Positions 49,744 through 60,795 of a stretch of 64,000 nt of DNA are shown piece by piece. The notes beneath the pieces are model-generated. The model was not told the DNA's origin. It made no database searches and was given only the letters and a program-made list of their open reading frames with translations. Every line of letters begins with the position of its first letter. Positions within the stretch are counted from its first letter, which is position 1. Source of the DNA: Egaibacter danicus (lineage in GTDB: Bacteria > Pseudomonadota > Gammaproteobacteria > Burkholderiales > Burkholderiaceae_C); contig JADJII010000003.1 of NCBI GenBank assembly GCA_016707075.1, positions 349,671 to 413,670 of the forward strand, read 5' to 3'. The translations under genes were made by a program, and so were the position numbers.

Positions 49744-50867
49744 CTACAAAATCGCCCCGCCCGGGCGTTCGCCGCGCTCATACACCACGTGGGCGCGCCC
49801 CACCAGCAGGTTGTCCAGCGTGCCGATGTTGTCCAGGTCCTTATTGGCGTAGGGCAGCTTGTGCAGCACGTAGCGCATCGCGTTCAGGCGTGCGCGCTTC
49901 TTGCAGTCTGACTTGATCACGGTCCAGGGCGCATCGGCGGTGTCGGTTTCGAAAAACATGGCCTCCTTGGCCTTGGTGTAGTCATCCCACTTGTCGAGCG
50001 AGGCCATGTCAATCGGGCTGAGCTTCCATTGTTTCAGCGGGTGCAACTCGCGTTCCTTGAACCGGCGGTGCTGCTCCTTACGGCTCACCGAGAACCAGAA
50101 TTTAATGAGGTGGATACCGCTGCGTACCAGTTGCCGCTCAAACAGCGGCGCCTGACGCATGAACTCCTGGTACTCGGCATCGGTGCAAAAGCCCATGACG
50201 CGCTCCACACCCGCCCGGTTGTACCAGGAGCGGTCCAGCATCACGATTTCGCCCGCAGTGGGCAAATGCTGCACGTAGCGCTGAAAATACCATTGCCCGC
50301 GCTCGGTCTCGCTGGGTTTTCCAGCGCCACAACACGCGCACCACGGGGGTTGAGGTGCTCCATGAACCGCTTGATGGCACCCCCCTTGCCGGCTGCGTCG
50401 CGCCCCTCAAACAAGATCACGACCCGCTGGCCAGTGTCCTTGGCCCACATTTGCAGTTTGAGCAGTTCCACCTGCAACTGGTATTTCTGGGCCTCGTAGC
50501 GTTTGCGTGACAGCAGGTTTTTGTACGGGTAACCACCGGAGCGCCAATTTGGCGCCAGTTCTTCGTCCGGCTTGACCGAACTGTCACCCAGCAGTGCCTG
50601 ATTTTCCTGAAGCATTTTGCGGATTTCAGAGACATCCTCGGGCGAACTGCCAGCCAGCAAAGTCTTCAGCGCCGCGGCCTTGTTGGGGGTCTTGTGCAGA
50701 ATGTTTTTGACAGCCGCCTGTTGCGCTCCTTGCGCCGCATTCGTTCTGATGCGGGCAGTTTGCGACGCAACGCCCTTGGCAGTACGTGCGCTCACGGTGT
50801 CGCCCTGGGATATACGGCGCTGGCGGGCCTCAACAGTTGTTCGCGTAGGGGTTGATCTCTCGGTCAT
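49744..50867 (-). CDS. ppk2: Polyphosphate kinase 2 (PPK2), one frameshift
   Basis: About 374 residues after repair, from the ATG at 50867 (GGAG 6 bp upstream). Walker A is LFEGRDAAGKGGAIKRF, Walker B MLDRSWYNRAGVERVMGF, and FWFSVSRKEQHRRFKERE is the lid region. It transfers phosphate between polyphosphate and nucleotides. An N-terminal extension of about 100 residues, rich in Ala, Arg and Thr, precedes the core. The frame breaks at 50317-50320: GAA AAC CCA should be GAA AAA CCC AGC GAG (minus strand), restoring LEKPSETERGQWYFQRYVQH, so one A is missing. Confidence 0.88.
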
Positions 50868-51003
50868 AGCGGGCTCCATCGGCTTAATTAACCATTTTGT
50901 GACGGTTTTGCGACAAAAAGATTGATGAAGGTCAAATGCGGGCCCGGCTGCAAATGTGATCGGAAACAATCCACAAACAATCAGCTTTTTGGAGGAACCT
51001 GCA

Positions 51004-51570
51004 ATGGGAATGATTTTCTGGGTCGTGCTGGCGGTGATGGTCGTTTACGGCGTCATGCTGTTCAACAGCCTGGTGAACATCAAGAACAACGTCTCCAAAG
51101 CCTGGGCCAATATTGATGTGCTGTTGAAGCAGCGCCATGACGAATTGCCGAAGCTGATCGACACCTGCAAACAGTACATGAAGCACGAGCAGGACACGCT
51201 GGAAAAGGTGATTCAGGCCCGCTCCCGGGTGTCGGATGCGCGCGAATCTCACAACCTGGGGGCATTGGGCGTAGCTGAAGGGGCGCTCAGAAATGGTCTG
51301 GGCAGCCTGTTTGCGCTGGCGGAGTCGTACCCCGATCTGAAGGCCAACGAGCAGTTCCTGCATCTGCAGTCCCGCATCAGCGGACTGGAAAACGCGATTG
51401 CGGATCGGCGCGAGTTCTACAACGACAGTGTGAACATCAACAACGTGGGGATTGAGCAGTTCCCCAACCTCATCATCGCCCGGCTGTTTGGTTTCAAGGC
51501 GTTTGACCTGCTGAAATTCGCCGCCGAAGAGATGAAAGACGTGGACGTCGGTCAGCGCTTTAACTCATAA
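51004..51570 (+). CDS. lemA: LemA-family membrane protein
   Basis: 188 residues from the ATG after GGAGGAAC. One N-terminal membrane helix (MIFWVVLAVMVVYGVMLF) is followed by FNSLVNIKNNVSKAWANIDVLLKQRHDELPKLID, the LemA block, and DRREFYNDSVNINNVGIEQFP. LemA proteins have an outward or inward helical domain of unknown function. The next gene starts 2 bp later, so the two are cotranscribed. Confidence 0.94.
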   Translation: MGMIFWVVLAVMVVYGVMLFNSLVNIKNNVSKAWANIDVLLKQRHDELPKLIDTCKQYMKHEQDTLEKVIQARSRVSDARESHNLGALGVAEGALRNGLGSLFALAESYPDLKANEQFLHLQSRISGLENAIADRREFYNDSVNINNVGIEQFPNLIIARLFGFKAFDLLKFAAEEMKDVDVGQRFNS

Positions 51571-51572
51571 AC

Positions 51573-52467
51573 GTGCAGATGTTGAATGGCTTGCGCAGCC
51601 AGTATGTTGGAGCGCTGACGTCGGCAAGTTATCTGGGTCTGCTGGCTTTTGGCCTCCATTCCGGGGAGAGATCGGTGTGGATCATCTCTCTGGTCCTGGT
51701 CGCTGCCATCGGGTTTTTGCATGGGTATCGACTCACGGCCGGGCGCGAGCTATCGCCGAACTGCCCACATCACGCATTGGCTCTGCCGCCCAAGGCTATG
51801 TGGAGTTGTATGGTCGCGCCAGTGTGGACCCGGATAACCTGATCACCAGCCCGTTCAGCGGCGTGTCGTGCATCTGGTACCGCTGCCGCACCTACTCCAA
51901 AGACAACAACGACCGGGAGTGGCGGGAAGTCAGCTGCAACGTGAGCGAGGCGACCTTCGAGATTCGTGACCCCACAGGCGCCTGTCGGGTGGATCCGGAC
52001 CACGCAGAGGTGATGGGGCCGGAGGTCCGCACCACCTATTCAGGCGGATACAAACAAGTGGAAGAAATGCTGTTCGGCGGTGGCCTGATCTACGTGTTGG
52101 GCGAGTTTTCGACGGTGGGTGGCGCCCATTCAGCGCTGAGTCTGGTGAAGACGTTAGCGCGTTACTCTCGGATTGGAAGAAAGATCCGGAAAGGCTCAAA
52201 CAGCGCTTCGATCTGGACGGTGACGGAGAAGTTGACCTGCGCGAGTGGGAGCTGGCGCGGCGCCTTGCGACCCGAACCGTCGAAAAACAGCACCGGGAGA
52301 TCCGCCAGGAGACCGGTGTTCACGTCATGCGCGCGCCAAAAACAGACGTCTGTTTTTGATTTCCAGCCTGTCACCGCAAAAACTGCGGCAGCGCTACCTG
52401 TTGTGGAGCTTCCTGCATCTGGCCGTGCTGGCCCGCGGCCTCCGTGGCGGCGATAGGGCTGCTGTGA
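51573..52467 (+). CDS. GIDE-domain membrane protein with an EF-hand, several frameshifts
   Basis: Reconstructed length is about 298 residues. It starts MQMLNGLRSQYVGALTSASYLG with membrane helices, followed by a GIDE-like domain (GYVELYGRASVD, ISPFSGVSCIWYRCRTYSK-type stretch, ATFEIRDPTG, YKQVEEMLFGGG). A perfect EF-hand loop DLDGDGEVDLRE lies in RFDLDGDGEVDLREWEL. A C-terminal helix follows (YLLWSFLHLAVL). Frame changes near 51,750, 52,135, 52,335 and 52,425 are needed. LemA-GIDE gene pairs are common; function is unknown. The EF-hand suggests calcium binding. Confidence 0.72.
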
Positions 52468-52488
52468 CCGACAGCCCTGGCCGGGCGG

Positions 52489-53837
52489 TTAGACGAGCTT
52501 TTTGACCAGCACCTGGCTCTTGCGGTCCCAGTTGTAAAGGCGACGTCTGGCCTCGGGCAGGCGATCCGGGTCGGCTTGCACAAACCCACGCTTCAAAAAC
52601 CAGTGCATGGTGCGGGTGGTCAGTACAAAAATGCTGTCCAGGCCCATGGCCTTGGCGCGCTGCTCCACGCGCTTGAGCACGCGTTCGCCATCGCCCTGAC
52701 CCTGGACTCGGGCGACACGGTCAACGCCGCCATTTCACCGGTTTTGGACTCGGGATAGGGGTACAGCGCCGCGCAGGCAAAGATGACGCCGTCGTGCTCC
52801 AGGATGGTGTAGTTCGCCACGTCGCGTTCGATCTCGGTGCGGCTGCGCTTGACCAGCGTGCCGTCTTTCTCGAACGGCTCGATCAGTTGCAGGATGCCGC
52901 CCACGTCGTCCACCGAAGCTTCACGCAGGCTCTCCAGTTTTTCATCCACCACCATCGTGCCAATGCCGTCGTGCACATACACCTCCAGCAAAATGGCCCC
53001 GTCCACGTTGAACGGGATGATGTGGCTTCTTTCAACGCCCGACTTGCAGGCCTTCACGCAATGCTGCAAGTAAAAGCGGTGTCAGTCGGCAGCAAAGCGG
53101 GGGGCAGTTTGGCTAGCAGGCTTTCGGCGGTAGCCAGCGGCAGCTCGGTATCAATCGGATTGTCTTCGCTGACCGGTTGCAGGGCGTCCATTCCGATGCC
53201 GGGCATTTCGGTCAGGAAAATCAGCTTGTCAGCCTGCAACGCGGAGGCGACCGACGTGGCCACTTCTTCCATGGTGAGATTGAAGGCCTCGCCGGTGGGT
53301 GAAAAGCCAAACGGCGACAGCAGCACCATTGCACCCATGTCCAGCGTGCGGGTGATGCCTGCCACGTCCACCTTGCGCACCAGCCCGGAGTGCTGGAAAT
53401 CAATGCCGTCCACAATGCCCACGGGCCGGGCCGTGATGAAGTTACCCGAGATCACCCGCACGGTGGAATCCGCCATGGGCGTGTTGGGCAGGCCCTGGCT
53501 GAAGGCGGCCTCAATCTCGTAGCGCAGTTGCCCGGCGGCCTCCTGCGCGCAGTCCAGCGCCACCTCGTCGGTGATGCGGATGCCATGCGAGTATTTGGGG
53601 GTGTGGCCCTTGGCCCTGAGCTGTTCGTTCACCTGAGGCCTGAAACCATGCACCAGCAGGATCTTCACGCCCATGCTCTGAATCATCGCCAGGTCTTGCG
53701 CCAGATGGTGTAGCTTTGCCCGCGGCGATCGCTTCTCCTGCAATGCCCACTACAAAGGTCTGGTTGCGAAATTTGTGGATGTACGGCGCGACCGAGCGGA
53801 ACCACGGGACGAAGGTGAAATTGAAGACAGCGGACAT
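52489..53837 (-). CDS. argA: N-acetylglutamate synthase ArgA, three single-base indels
   Basis: About 449 residues after repair. The amino-acid-kinase domain has VPWFRSVAPYIHKFRNQTFVV, GEAIAAGKLHHLAQDLAMI, LVHGFRPQVNEQL and MEEVATSVASALQADKLIFLT. The GNAT domain has YPESKTGEMAALTVSPES and LTTRTMHWFLKRGF. It makes N-acetylglutamate, the first arginine-pathway step. Indels on the minus strand: one extra A at 53715-53717, one missing T at 53072-53075 and one missing C near 52704. All lie in short homopolymers and repair perfectly, so they look like sequence errors. Confidence 0.9.
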
Positions 53838-53855
53838 AATTCAGTATTCTCCCCG

Positions 53856-56800
53856 ATGTTTTGTCCCTGAAGTCGCCTCCTTGTCTGCCATTCCCCTGAA
53901 AATCGAGTTCCCTGAATCGCTGCCCGTCTCCGGCAAACGCGAAGACATCATGACGGCCCTGGCGGCGCATCAGGTGGTCATCGTCTGCGGCGAGACCGGG
54001 TCAGGCAAGACCACGCAGCTGCCCAAGATTGCGCTGGCCCTGGGCCGGGGCTGTGCAACTATCCCAAAACGCTGCCTGATGGCCGACCGGCGCCCCGCGG
54101 CAAACTCATCGGCCACACCCAGCCACGGCGCATTGCCGCCAGCAGCGTGGCCAAACGCATCGCCGAGGAACTGAAAACGCCGCTGGGCGAGGTGGTGGGT
54201 TTCAAGGTGCGGTTCAGGATCGCTTAAAGCAAAGACGCCTCGGTCAAGCTGATGACGGACGGCATTTTGCTGGCCGAGACGCAGACCGATCCGCTGTTGA
54301 AGGCCTACGACACCATCATCATCGACGAGGCGCATGAGCGCTCGCTCAACATCGACTTCCTGCTGGGCTACCTGCGCCAGATCTTGCCGCGCCGGCCCGA
54401 CCTGAAGATCGTGGTGACGTCCGCCACGATTGATGCGCAGCGTTTTGCCGATCACTTTAAATCTGCAAAAGGCCCGGTGCCGATCATCATGGTGTCGGGC
54501 CGCATGTTCCCGGTGGAGCAGCGTTACCGGCCATTTGAAGAGAGCCGCGAGTACGACCTGAACAACGCGATTGCCGATGGCGTGGACGAACTTTGGCGCG
54601 ATGTCCACAACAGTGGCGACATTCTGGTGTTCCTGCCCGGCGAGCGCGAGATTCGGGAGGCGGCAGACCACCTGCGCAAGCACCTGAGCCACCAGCCCGT
54701 GATGCGCAGCGCCGAGGTGCTGCCGCTGTTTGCCCGCCTGAGCCCGGCCGAGCAGGACCGCATTTTTGACGGCCACACCGGGCGGCGCATTGTGCTGGCG
54801 ACCAATGTGGCTGAGACCTCGCTCACTGTGCCTGGTATCCGGTACGTGATTGACGCAGGTACAGCGCGCATGAAGCGCTACAGTTTCCGCAGCAAGGTGG
54901 AGCAGTTGCTGGTGGAGCCCATCAGCCAAAGCTCGGCCAACCAGCGCGCCGGGCGCTGCGGTCGCGTCGCCAACGGTATCTGTATTCGCCTCTACGACCA
55001 GAAGGATTTTGACGGTCGGGCGCGGTTTACCGACCCCGAAATTCTGCGATCGTCATTGGCCGGCGTCATCTTGCGCATGAAGTCCCTGCATCTGGGCATC
55101 GTGGAAGACTTTCCTTTTCTGGAGCGGCCCAGTGGTCGGGCGATTGCGGATGGCTACCAGTTGCTCAACGAGCTGGGTGCGGTGGACGATGCGAATGAGC
55201 TGACGCCGCTGGGGCAGGAGCTGAGCCGCCTGCCGCTGGACCCGCGCGTGGGCCGCATGTTGCTTGAAGCGCGGTCGCGTGAAGCGCTGGACGAAGCACT
55301 AGTCATTGCCTCTGCCTTGAGCGTGCAGGATGTGCGCGACCGACCGATGGAGGCGCAGCAGCAGGCGGATGCGGCGCACCAGAAGTTTGACGATGAGAAG
55401 AGCGAGTTCACGGGGTACCTGAAGTTGTGGAAGTGGATTCATGATGCGCGGGGCGGTGGCTCCCCCTCTGGCCCGGCCGATGCCACTGCGACCCGGGGTA
55501 CGCCGGGCTCCTCGTCGCGTAGCTCAATTTCGTCACCCGGCGCACCCCGGCCACAGCGTCCTCGGTTGCATCGGGTCGTCCACAAGCTCTCCAACCGCCA
55601 GTTCGAGCAGTTGCTACGCCAGAACTTCGTCAACATCCGCCGCGTGCGCGAGTGGCGCGACATCCACAGCCAGCTGCACACCGTGGTGGCCGAGCACAAC
55701 TGGCGGCTCAACACGCAGCCCGCCAGCTACGAGCAGCTGCACCTGTCCATGCTGGCGGGGCTGCTGGGCAATATCGGCTGCAAGCTCGAAGAGGGGCAGA
55801 ACCAGCGGCGAATACCTGGGCGCACGCGGCATCAAGTTCTTTGCCCACCCCGGCGCGCATCTGTCCAAAAAGCCCGGCCGCTGGATCATTGCCTCCGAAT
55901 TGGTAGAAACCACCCGCCTTTTTGGGCGTGGCATTGCCAATATTGAGCCCCAGTGGCTGGAGCAGGTGGGCGGGCATTTGCTCAAGAAACAGTTGCTGGA
56001 CCCGCATTGGGAGAAGAAGGCTGCGGAGGTGATTGCGCTGGAGCGGGCCACGCTGTATGGCATCGTGGTTTACAGCGGGCGCAAGGTGAACTATGGCCGG
56101 GTGGACCTGCATGGTGCGCGCGAAATCTTTATCCGCGAAGCGCTGGTGGGCAAGGAATGGGAAACCACGCTGCCTTTCCTTGCCGCCAATCAGAAACTGA
56201 TCAAACAGGTGGAAGACCTGGAGCACAAGGCCCGCCGCCAGGACGTGCTGGTGGACGACGAGCTGATCTACGCCTATTACGACCAGCAACTGCCCGCCGA
56301 CGTGTGCAGCGGCTACAGCTTTGAGCGCTGGTACCGCGAAGAGGTGCGTCGCCGCGAGGCGACCTCCGGGTCCGGGCAGCCGGATCTGCTGAAGCTGACC
56401 CGCGAAGAGCTGATGCGCCACGAGGCCGCAGGCATCACCACCAACGCGTTCCCCAGGACAATTCGCCTGGGCGGCGTGGACTGTGCTGCTACCTATTTGC
56501 ATGAGCCGGGCGACGCCAAGGACGGGCTGACTGTGTCGGTGCCGCTGTTTGTGCTGAATCAGGTGAACGACGAGCGCTGTGAATGGCTGGTGCCCGGCAT
56601 GCTGCAGGACAAGATTCTGGCGCTGCTGAAAGCCTGCACCAGAAGCCGCGCTCGCGCTTTGTGCCGCTGCCCGACAGCGCGGCCCGCATCGCTGCGACTT
56701 TGAGCACACCCGAGCGTTTGGCCACGGCGGGTTGACCGATGTGTTGCTGAAGATTGTGCGTGACACGACTTCGCTGGACGTGAAGCGGGCGGACTTCAAA

Positions 56801-57975
56801 CTGGACATGCTCAGCCCGCACCTGTTCATGAATTTTCGCGTGGTGGACGAACACGGCCGGCAGATGGGCGCGGGCGCAACCTGGGGGCGCTGAAGGCCGG
56901 AGCTGGGCGCGCAGGCACGCGGGGCGTTTCAGGCGCTGGCGGGGTTGAAGATGGAGGCCGGCCTGCTGCCAGGCCAATTCAGGCTCAAATGAGGCATCAA
57001 ATAGGCCTCTAGCCCCGTGGAATATGCGCGAGTAGCTACTAAAACTGTAGCAAATGAACCGCCAGCCAAAGACCGCAACAACCGTCGGCCAGCGCCATAC
57101 CGCCTGGACATTTGGCGAGCTGCCGGAGTTGATGGAAATCCGCAAACCGGGCCAAGGTGGGCAAACGCTGATTGGTTTCCCGGCGCTGATTGACGGGGGC
57201 GATGCCGTCACGGTGGAGGTGTTCGACGAACCCGATGTGGCCAGCGCCAAACACCGCGCCGGTCTGCGCCGCCTGTTTGCGCTGCAGATCAAGGACGCGC
57301 TGAAATACCTGGAGAAGAACATCCCTGATCTGCAAAAAATGGCCGTGGCCTACATGCAGGTCGGCAAGAGCGCCGATGGCTCCAGCTCGGCGGCGGCGGG
57401 CGGCACCATCGACGAGCTGCGCGAGCAGATCATCACCGTGGCGCTGGACCGGGCCTTTCTGCTGGACCCGCTGCCCACCAACGAATTTGACTTCAAACGC
57501 CGGGTGGATGAGGGCGGGGGCGCCTCACCCTCATCGCCAACGAAGTGGCGCGTCTGGCCAGCGCCATTCTGACCGAATACGCCGTCGCCGCCCGCAAGAT
57601 CAAGGACACCAAAAACGCCCCGGAAGCCACCGCAGACGCATCGCAGCAACTGGCGCGCTTGGTGCCCAAACGCTTTCTGACCGCGTCACCCTGGGGCCAG
57701 CTGCAGCACTTCGCCCGTTACCTCAAGGCCATCACGCTGCGGCTTGAAAAATACCGCGCCGACCCCGCCCGCGACGCCGCGAGACTGGCCGAGCTGCGCC
57801 CGCAAGAGCAGCGCTACTGGCGCCTGGTCGCCGAGCGCAAAGGCGCGGTCGATGCGCGAATGCAGGAGCTGCGCTGGCTGCTGGAGGAGCTGCGCGTCAG
57901 CTTCTTCGCGCAGGAGCTGCGCACGCCGCAGCCGGTGAGCGTCAAGCGGCTGGAAACCACCCGGGGGGGTTTTGG
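53856..57975 (+). pseudogene. hrpA: ATP-dependent RNA helicase HrpA, reconstructed across many indels and one repeat
   Basis: The gene spans about 1,370 codons. Motif I is VIVCGETGSGKTTQLP, motif II IIDEAHERS, motif III VVTSATIDAQRF, with VLATNVAETSLTVPGIRYVID and QRAGRCGRV (motifs V and VI). The C-terminal HrpA parts are LRRLFALQIKDALKYLEKN and LVPKRFLTASPWGQL, ending ELRTPQPVSVKRLE. Frame changes near 54,048 (missing G), 54,213/54,226 (compensating), 55,805, 56,638, 56,710, 56,880-56,905 and 57,520 are evident. A 59-bp repeat lies at 56,993. Errors, not decay, are the simplest reading, but the repeat could be real. Confidence 0.85.
56993..57051 (-). repeat. 59-bp dispersed element, copy 7 (inside hrpA, antisense to the gene)
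   Basis: On the minus strand it reads GCTACAGTTTTAGTAGC, TACTCGCGCATATTCCAC and GGGGCTAGAGGCC. It lies between the helicase core and the C-terminal domain of hrpA. In the hrpA direction one frame is open through it (SSPVEYARVATKTVAN), but the surrounding indels prevent a firm statement on whether it is translated. Confidence 0.85.
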
Positions 57976-58205
57976 GGCCTCTTGGGGGGCTCCCCCCCCC
58001 CCCCCCCAAAAAAAAAAAAGAAGGGCTTTTTTTTTTTTTTTTTTTTCTGGGCAACCAGGGGGGCCCCCCCCCCCACCTTTCCCCTTTTTTTTCCGGGTTT
58101 TTTTTTGAACATGGGCTTCCCCCCCCCCCCCCCTCCCCCCCCCCCTTCCCTTCCCCGCGCTCCCCTTCCCCCTCTCCGGTGGGGGGGGGGAGGGGGGGGG
58201 GGGTC
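57965..58205. other. Artefact-like homopolymer block
   Basis: The text alternates runs of C, A, T and G up to 13 or more bases (for example TTTTTTTTTTTTTTTTTT at 58028-58045 and long C and G runs at 58110-58203). No codon use, repeat unit or palindrome explains it. It follows the last conserved HrpA residues directly. I treat it as a low-quality assembly region, not a feature of the chromosome. Confidence 0.85.
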
Positions 58206-58229
58206 CCCGCGCGGGGCCACCGGCGCCAG

Positions 58230-59310
58230 AGCCTCTGCGCCCGCCCCGGTGGCCAGGCGGTTTGCACCGGTGCCGCTGGCGCCAGCGGTGCATCCGGCGG
58301 TAACCGACGCAGGAAACCTACTGGGCGCCGGCACGATGACCGCTACCAGCGCGGCCGGAGCCTTGGTGTTTGACAACACGCTGGAGATCCGGCCGGGAGT
58401 CCACCTGGGGCACCCAAAAGCCTTACCGCGTGAAGCTGACCAACAGCTCGGCGTTGCTGGACATGCCAGCCAACAAACACTGGGTGCCGCTGGCCCTCCG
58501 ACAAAACCCTGATGCGCAACGAGCGTGACCCTTCGCGCTCAGCCAGGCGATGGGCACCGTTAACGCCCCGCTCACGTTTTACTCTGACTTAATGTCGTAC
58601 GATGGCGTCTATCAGCTCACCGAACACGTGCGCATCGCGGGACCGCGTCAACATCCCCGAAAGGAGGCAAACACCCCCACCCAAACCCGGATTCCCATGA
58701 ACCAGGCGAGTTACCTGACGATGACGCGCCGGCAATGTCGTGTTTTGCCTCCCACCCGGAAAAACCTGGACCCGGCCTGGGTTGCCCAAAGCCCACATCA
58801 CTACGTACGTGCAGCAGATGGAAGACGCCATCTTTGGCGCGCAGTTCATGGACCCTGCGACCGGTTACGCATATCTGGATGGACTCGGCCTACAGGTGTT
58901 CAAGAATGTGGACGGCAACTGCCCTAGTACGCCTGTTCAAAGCGGGACGGCAAGCTCGCCATTTGGCCCCGGTCTGGGACTTTGACCCTATCATGGTTAA
59001 CTGGAATAACGAGGGGGCGGCCCAACAGGGGGCTGGGGCATCGCCCTACGCCGTGGTTCACGCGGTTGTTTGCGGACCCGGCGTTCGCACAAGGTGCGCA
59101 CACGCTGGCTTTTTGATCCCTGGGCAAAGCTTGACGCGTTTTCGCGCACATCGACATGGGGGGCAGTCCTCAGGCGGCGCGCACGTCGCGCAACTTTTCT
59201 GAATACCTATGTCTGGCCCAACCGTGTGGTGACCGGCACCTACGCAGGTGGTAAGCCATGAAAGACTGGCTGACAGCGCGTATCGCGTGGATGCACGCAA
59301 TGGCTCCCCG
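58230..59310 (+). pseudogene. CotH-kinase-family protein, fragmented by indels
   Basis: Fragments in different frames add up to a CotH-like protein: ESTWGTQKPYRVKLTNSSALL, DMPANKHWV, DKTLMRNE, LSQAMGTVNAP, GVYQLTEHVRIA, ITTYVQQMEDAIFGAQF, LAFGPVWDFD-like text and TYVWPNRVVTGTYAGG, then MKDWLTARIAWM. CotH proteins are atypical secreted kinases known from spore coats and type II secreted bacterial proteins. The N-terminus is lost in the homopolymer block. Order and spacing of fragments fit one gene; the true sequence is unreadable here. Confidence 0.7.
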
Positions 59311-59500
59311 GTATCAAAGACTACCAGTCGATTTGGGGGCATTTCGCGCCGAGTGGTGGGGTAGCAGGCGCAAGAGTCAGAGGCGCGAAACTGCTCGTTC
59401 TGCCCCTGGCCTCGCCTCCGCCAGCCTCGCTGTTCGCCTGCCCCGACTCTTTGCTTGGACATCTTCACAGCACCAAAAATCGACGAAAAGCAGTATTTTC
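59311..59500. other. Short gap with nothing recognised
   Basis: Sequence between the CotH end and the last repeat copy. No frame shows a known family, and no hairpin with a T run is visible. Confidence 0.4.
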
Positions 59501-59558
59501 AGGCACTAAATTGGCCTTCAGCCCCCGTCGAATATGGTGGTGGCTAATTAATTAATGC
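59501..59558 (-). repeat. 59-bp dispersed element, copy 8 (degenerate)
   Basis: On the minus strand it reads GCATTAATTAATTAGCC, then ATATTCGACGGGGGCTGAAG and GGCCAATTTAGTGCC. The right half matches copy 5 closely; the middle is corrupted. It lies downstream of both flanking genes. Confidence 0.7.
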
Positions 59559-59585
59559 AGGATGGCAAACACGAGAAGAAAACAG

Positions 59586-60731
59586 CTACAGCCGGCCGAC
59601 TCCCAGCGCCGTATGGGTTTCATCCTTCTTGGCGAGCGAAACCACACCACGCGCTGATCGAACCCGTTCGTAAAACGCCGACAGCGGAATGGCGCCACGC
59701 GCCAATCTCGGAAGTCAGCCATTGGAATCCGCTTGCGCAACTTGCCCCGGGCTGGGGGCCAGGCCGTCGCCTTCGCTGGGCAAGAGCCAGAACTTGGTCT
59801 GCTTCAGGCCTTCACGAAAGAGATCGCGTTTGCGCTGGTAAAAGCGGGCAGATCCAGATAGGGCTTGGGGCTGGCCATGTAACTGGCGGCCAGGCCGTAT
59901 TGCACCGGGGTATTGACGGTGACACACGTTGAACTGGTACCCTTCGGAACTCGGCGGTCAGCGACGCCGGGGCGGCCACAAAACCCACTTTCCAGCCGGT
60001 GACGTGGTAGGTTTGCCAAAGCTGGATACGATGAAGGCGCGCGCCGCCAGGCCGGGAAAGCGCGCTGCGCTCTCGTGCGCCTGGCCGTCGAACACCAGGT
60101 GTTCGTACACCTCATCGCTGATCAGCAGCACTTCGGTGGGGCCAAAATGTCTCGCAGCTTCAGCATGTCCTCACGCGTCCACACGGTGGCGCTGGGGTTA
60201 TGCGGGCTGTTGACCAGGATGGCGCGGAGTCTGGGGTGATGGCCCGCGGCGATTTTGTCGAAGTCGGGCCGGAACGTACCAAGAATCAGCAACACACGCA
60301 CCCACGGTGCCGCCGGCCAGTTCGATGTTGGGTACGTAAGCTGTCGTAACAGGGCTCCAGCACGATGACTTCATCTGACCGCACCACAGCCAGAGATTGC
60401 CGTGATGATGGCTGTGGCTGGCCGTGATGGTGATGTCTGTCGCGGCGTTGTATTCACGCCCGCCAAAGGGCCATACAGCGCTTTCAGCTTGGCGGCGATG
60501 GCTTCGCGCAGCACCGGCACGCCGGTCGCGGGCGGAGTACTGGTTCAAACCTTTCATCATGGCGTAGATTACAGACTGCACCAGTTGCAGGTCACAGTCA
60601 AAGTCCGGGGAAACCCTGGCCCCAGGTTGACAGCGCCTTTTTCAGCCGCCAGGGTGGACATGACGAGTGAAGATGGTGGTGCCCGACGGCGAGCGGTTTG
60701 GTGGTCAGTTCGGGGTACGGGCGGCAATCAT
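59586..60731 (-). pseudogene. PLP-dependent (methionine-type) aminotransferase, many indels
   Basis: Recognisable blocks in order on the minus strand are TTIFTRMSTLAAEKGAVNLG, then GFPDFD-like text, GLNQYS, ATDITITA, SNSPHNPSATVWT-like text, LISDEVYEHLVFDGQ, FPGLAARAFIVSSFGKTYHV (with the PLP lysine in SSFGKTYH) and TGWKVGFVAAPASLTAEFRR, then RKRDLFREGLKQTKFWLLPSEG and FAKKDET near the end. The set matches fold-type I methionine/kynurenine aminotransferases of the YbdL type. About ten frame changes are needed. The minus-strand order with cysB suggests one transcription direction from lptF onward. Confidence 0.72.
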
Positions 60732-60795
60732 GGCGATTTAATCAGTTGAGGACAGAGCTGAAGATCTGTCCCGCAAAGGTTTTCACATTTCGTAA

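Noticed and set aside
53716..54174. Separate short helicase-like gene at 53.7-54.2 kb
   Set aside because: Its P-loop is the first motif of hrpA; the break after it is a missing G at about 54,048.
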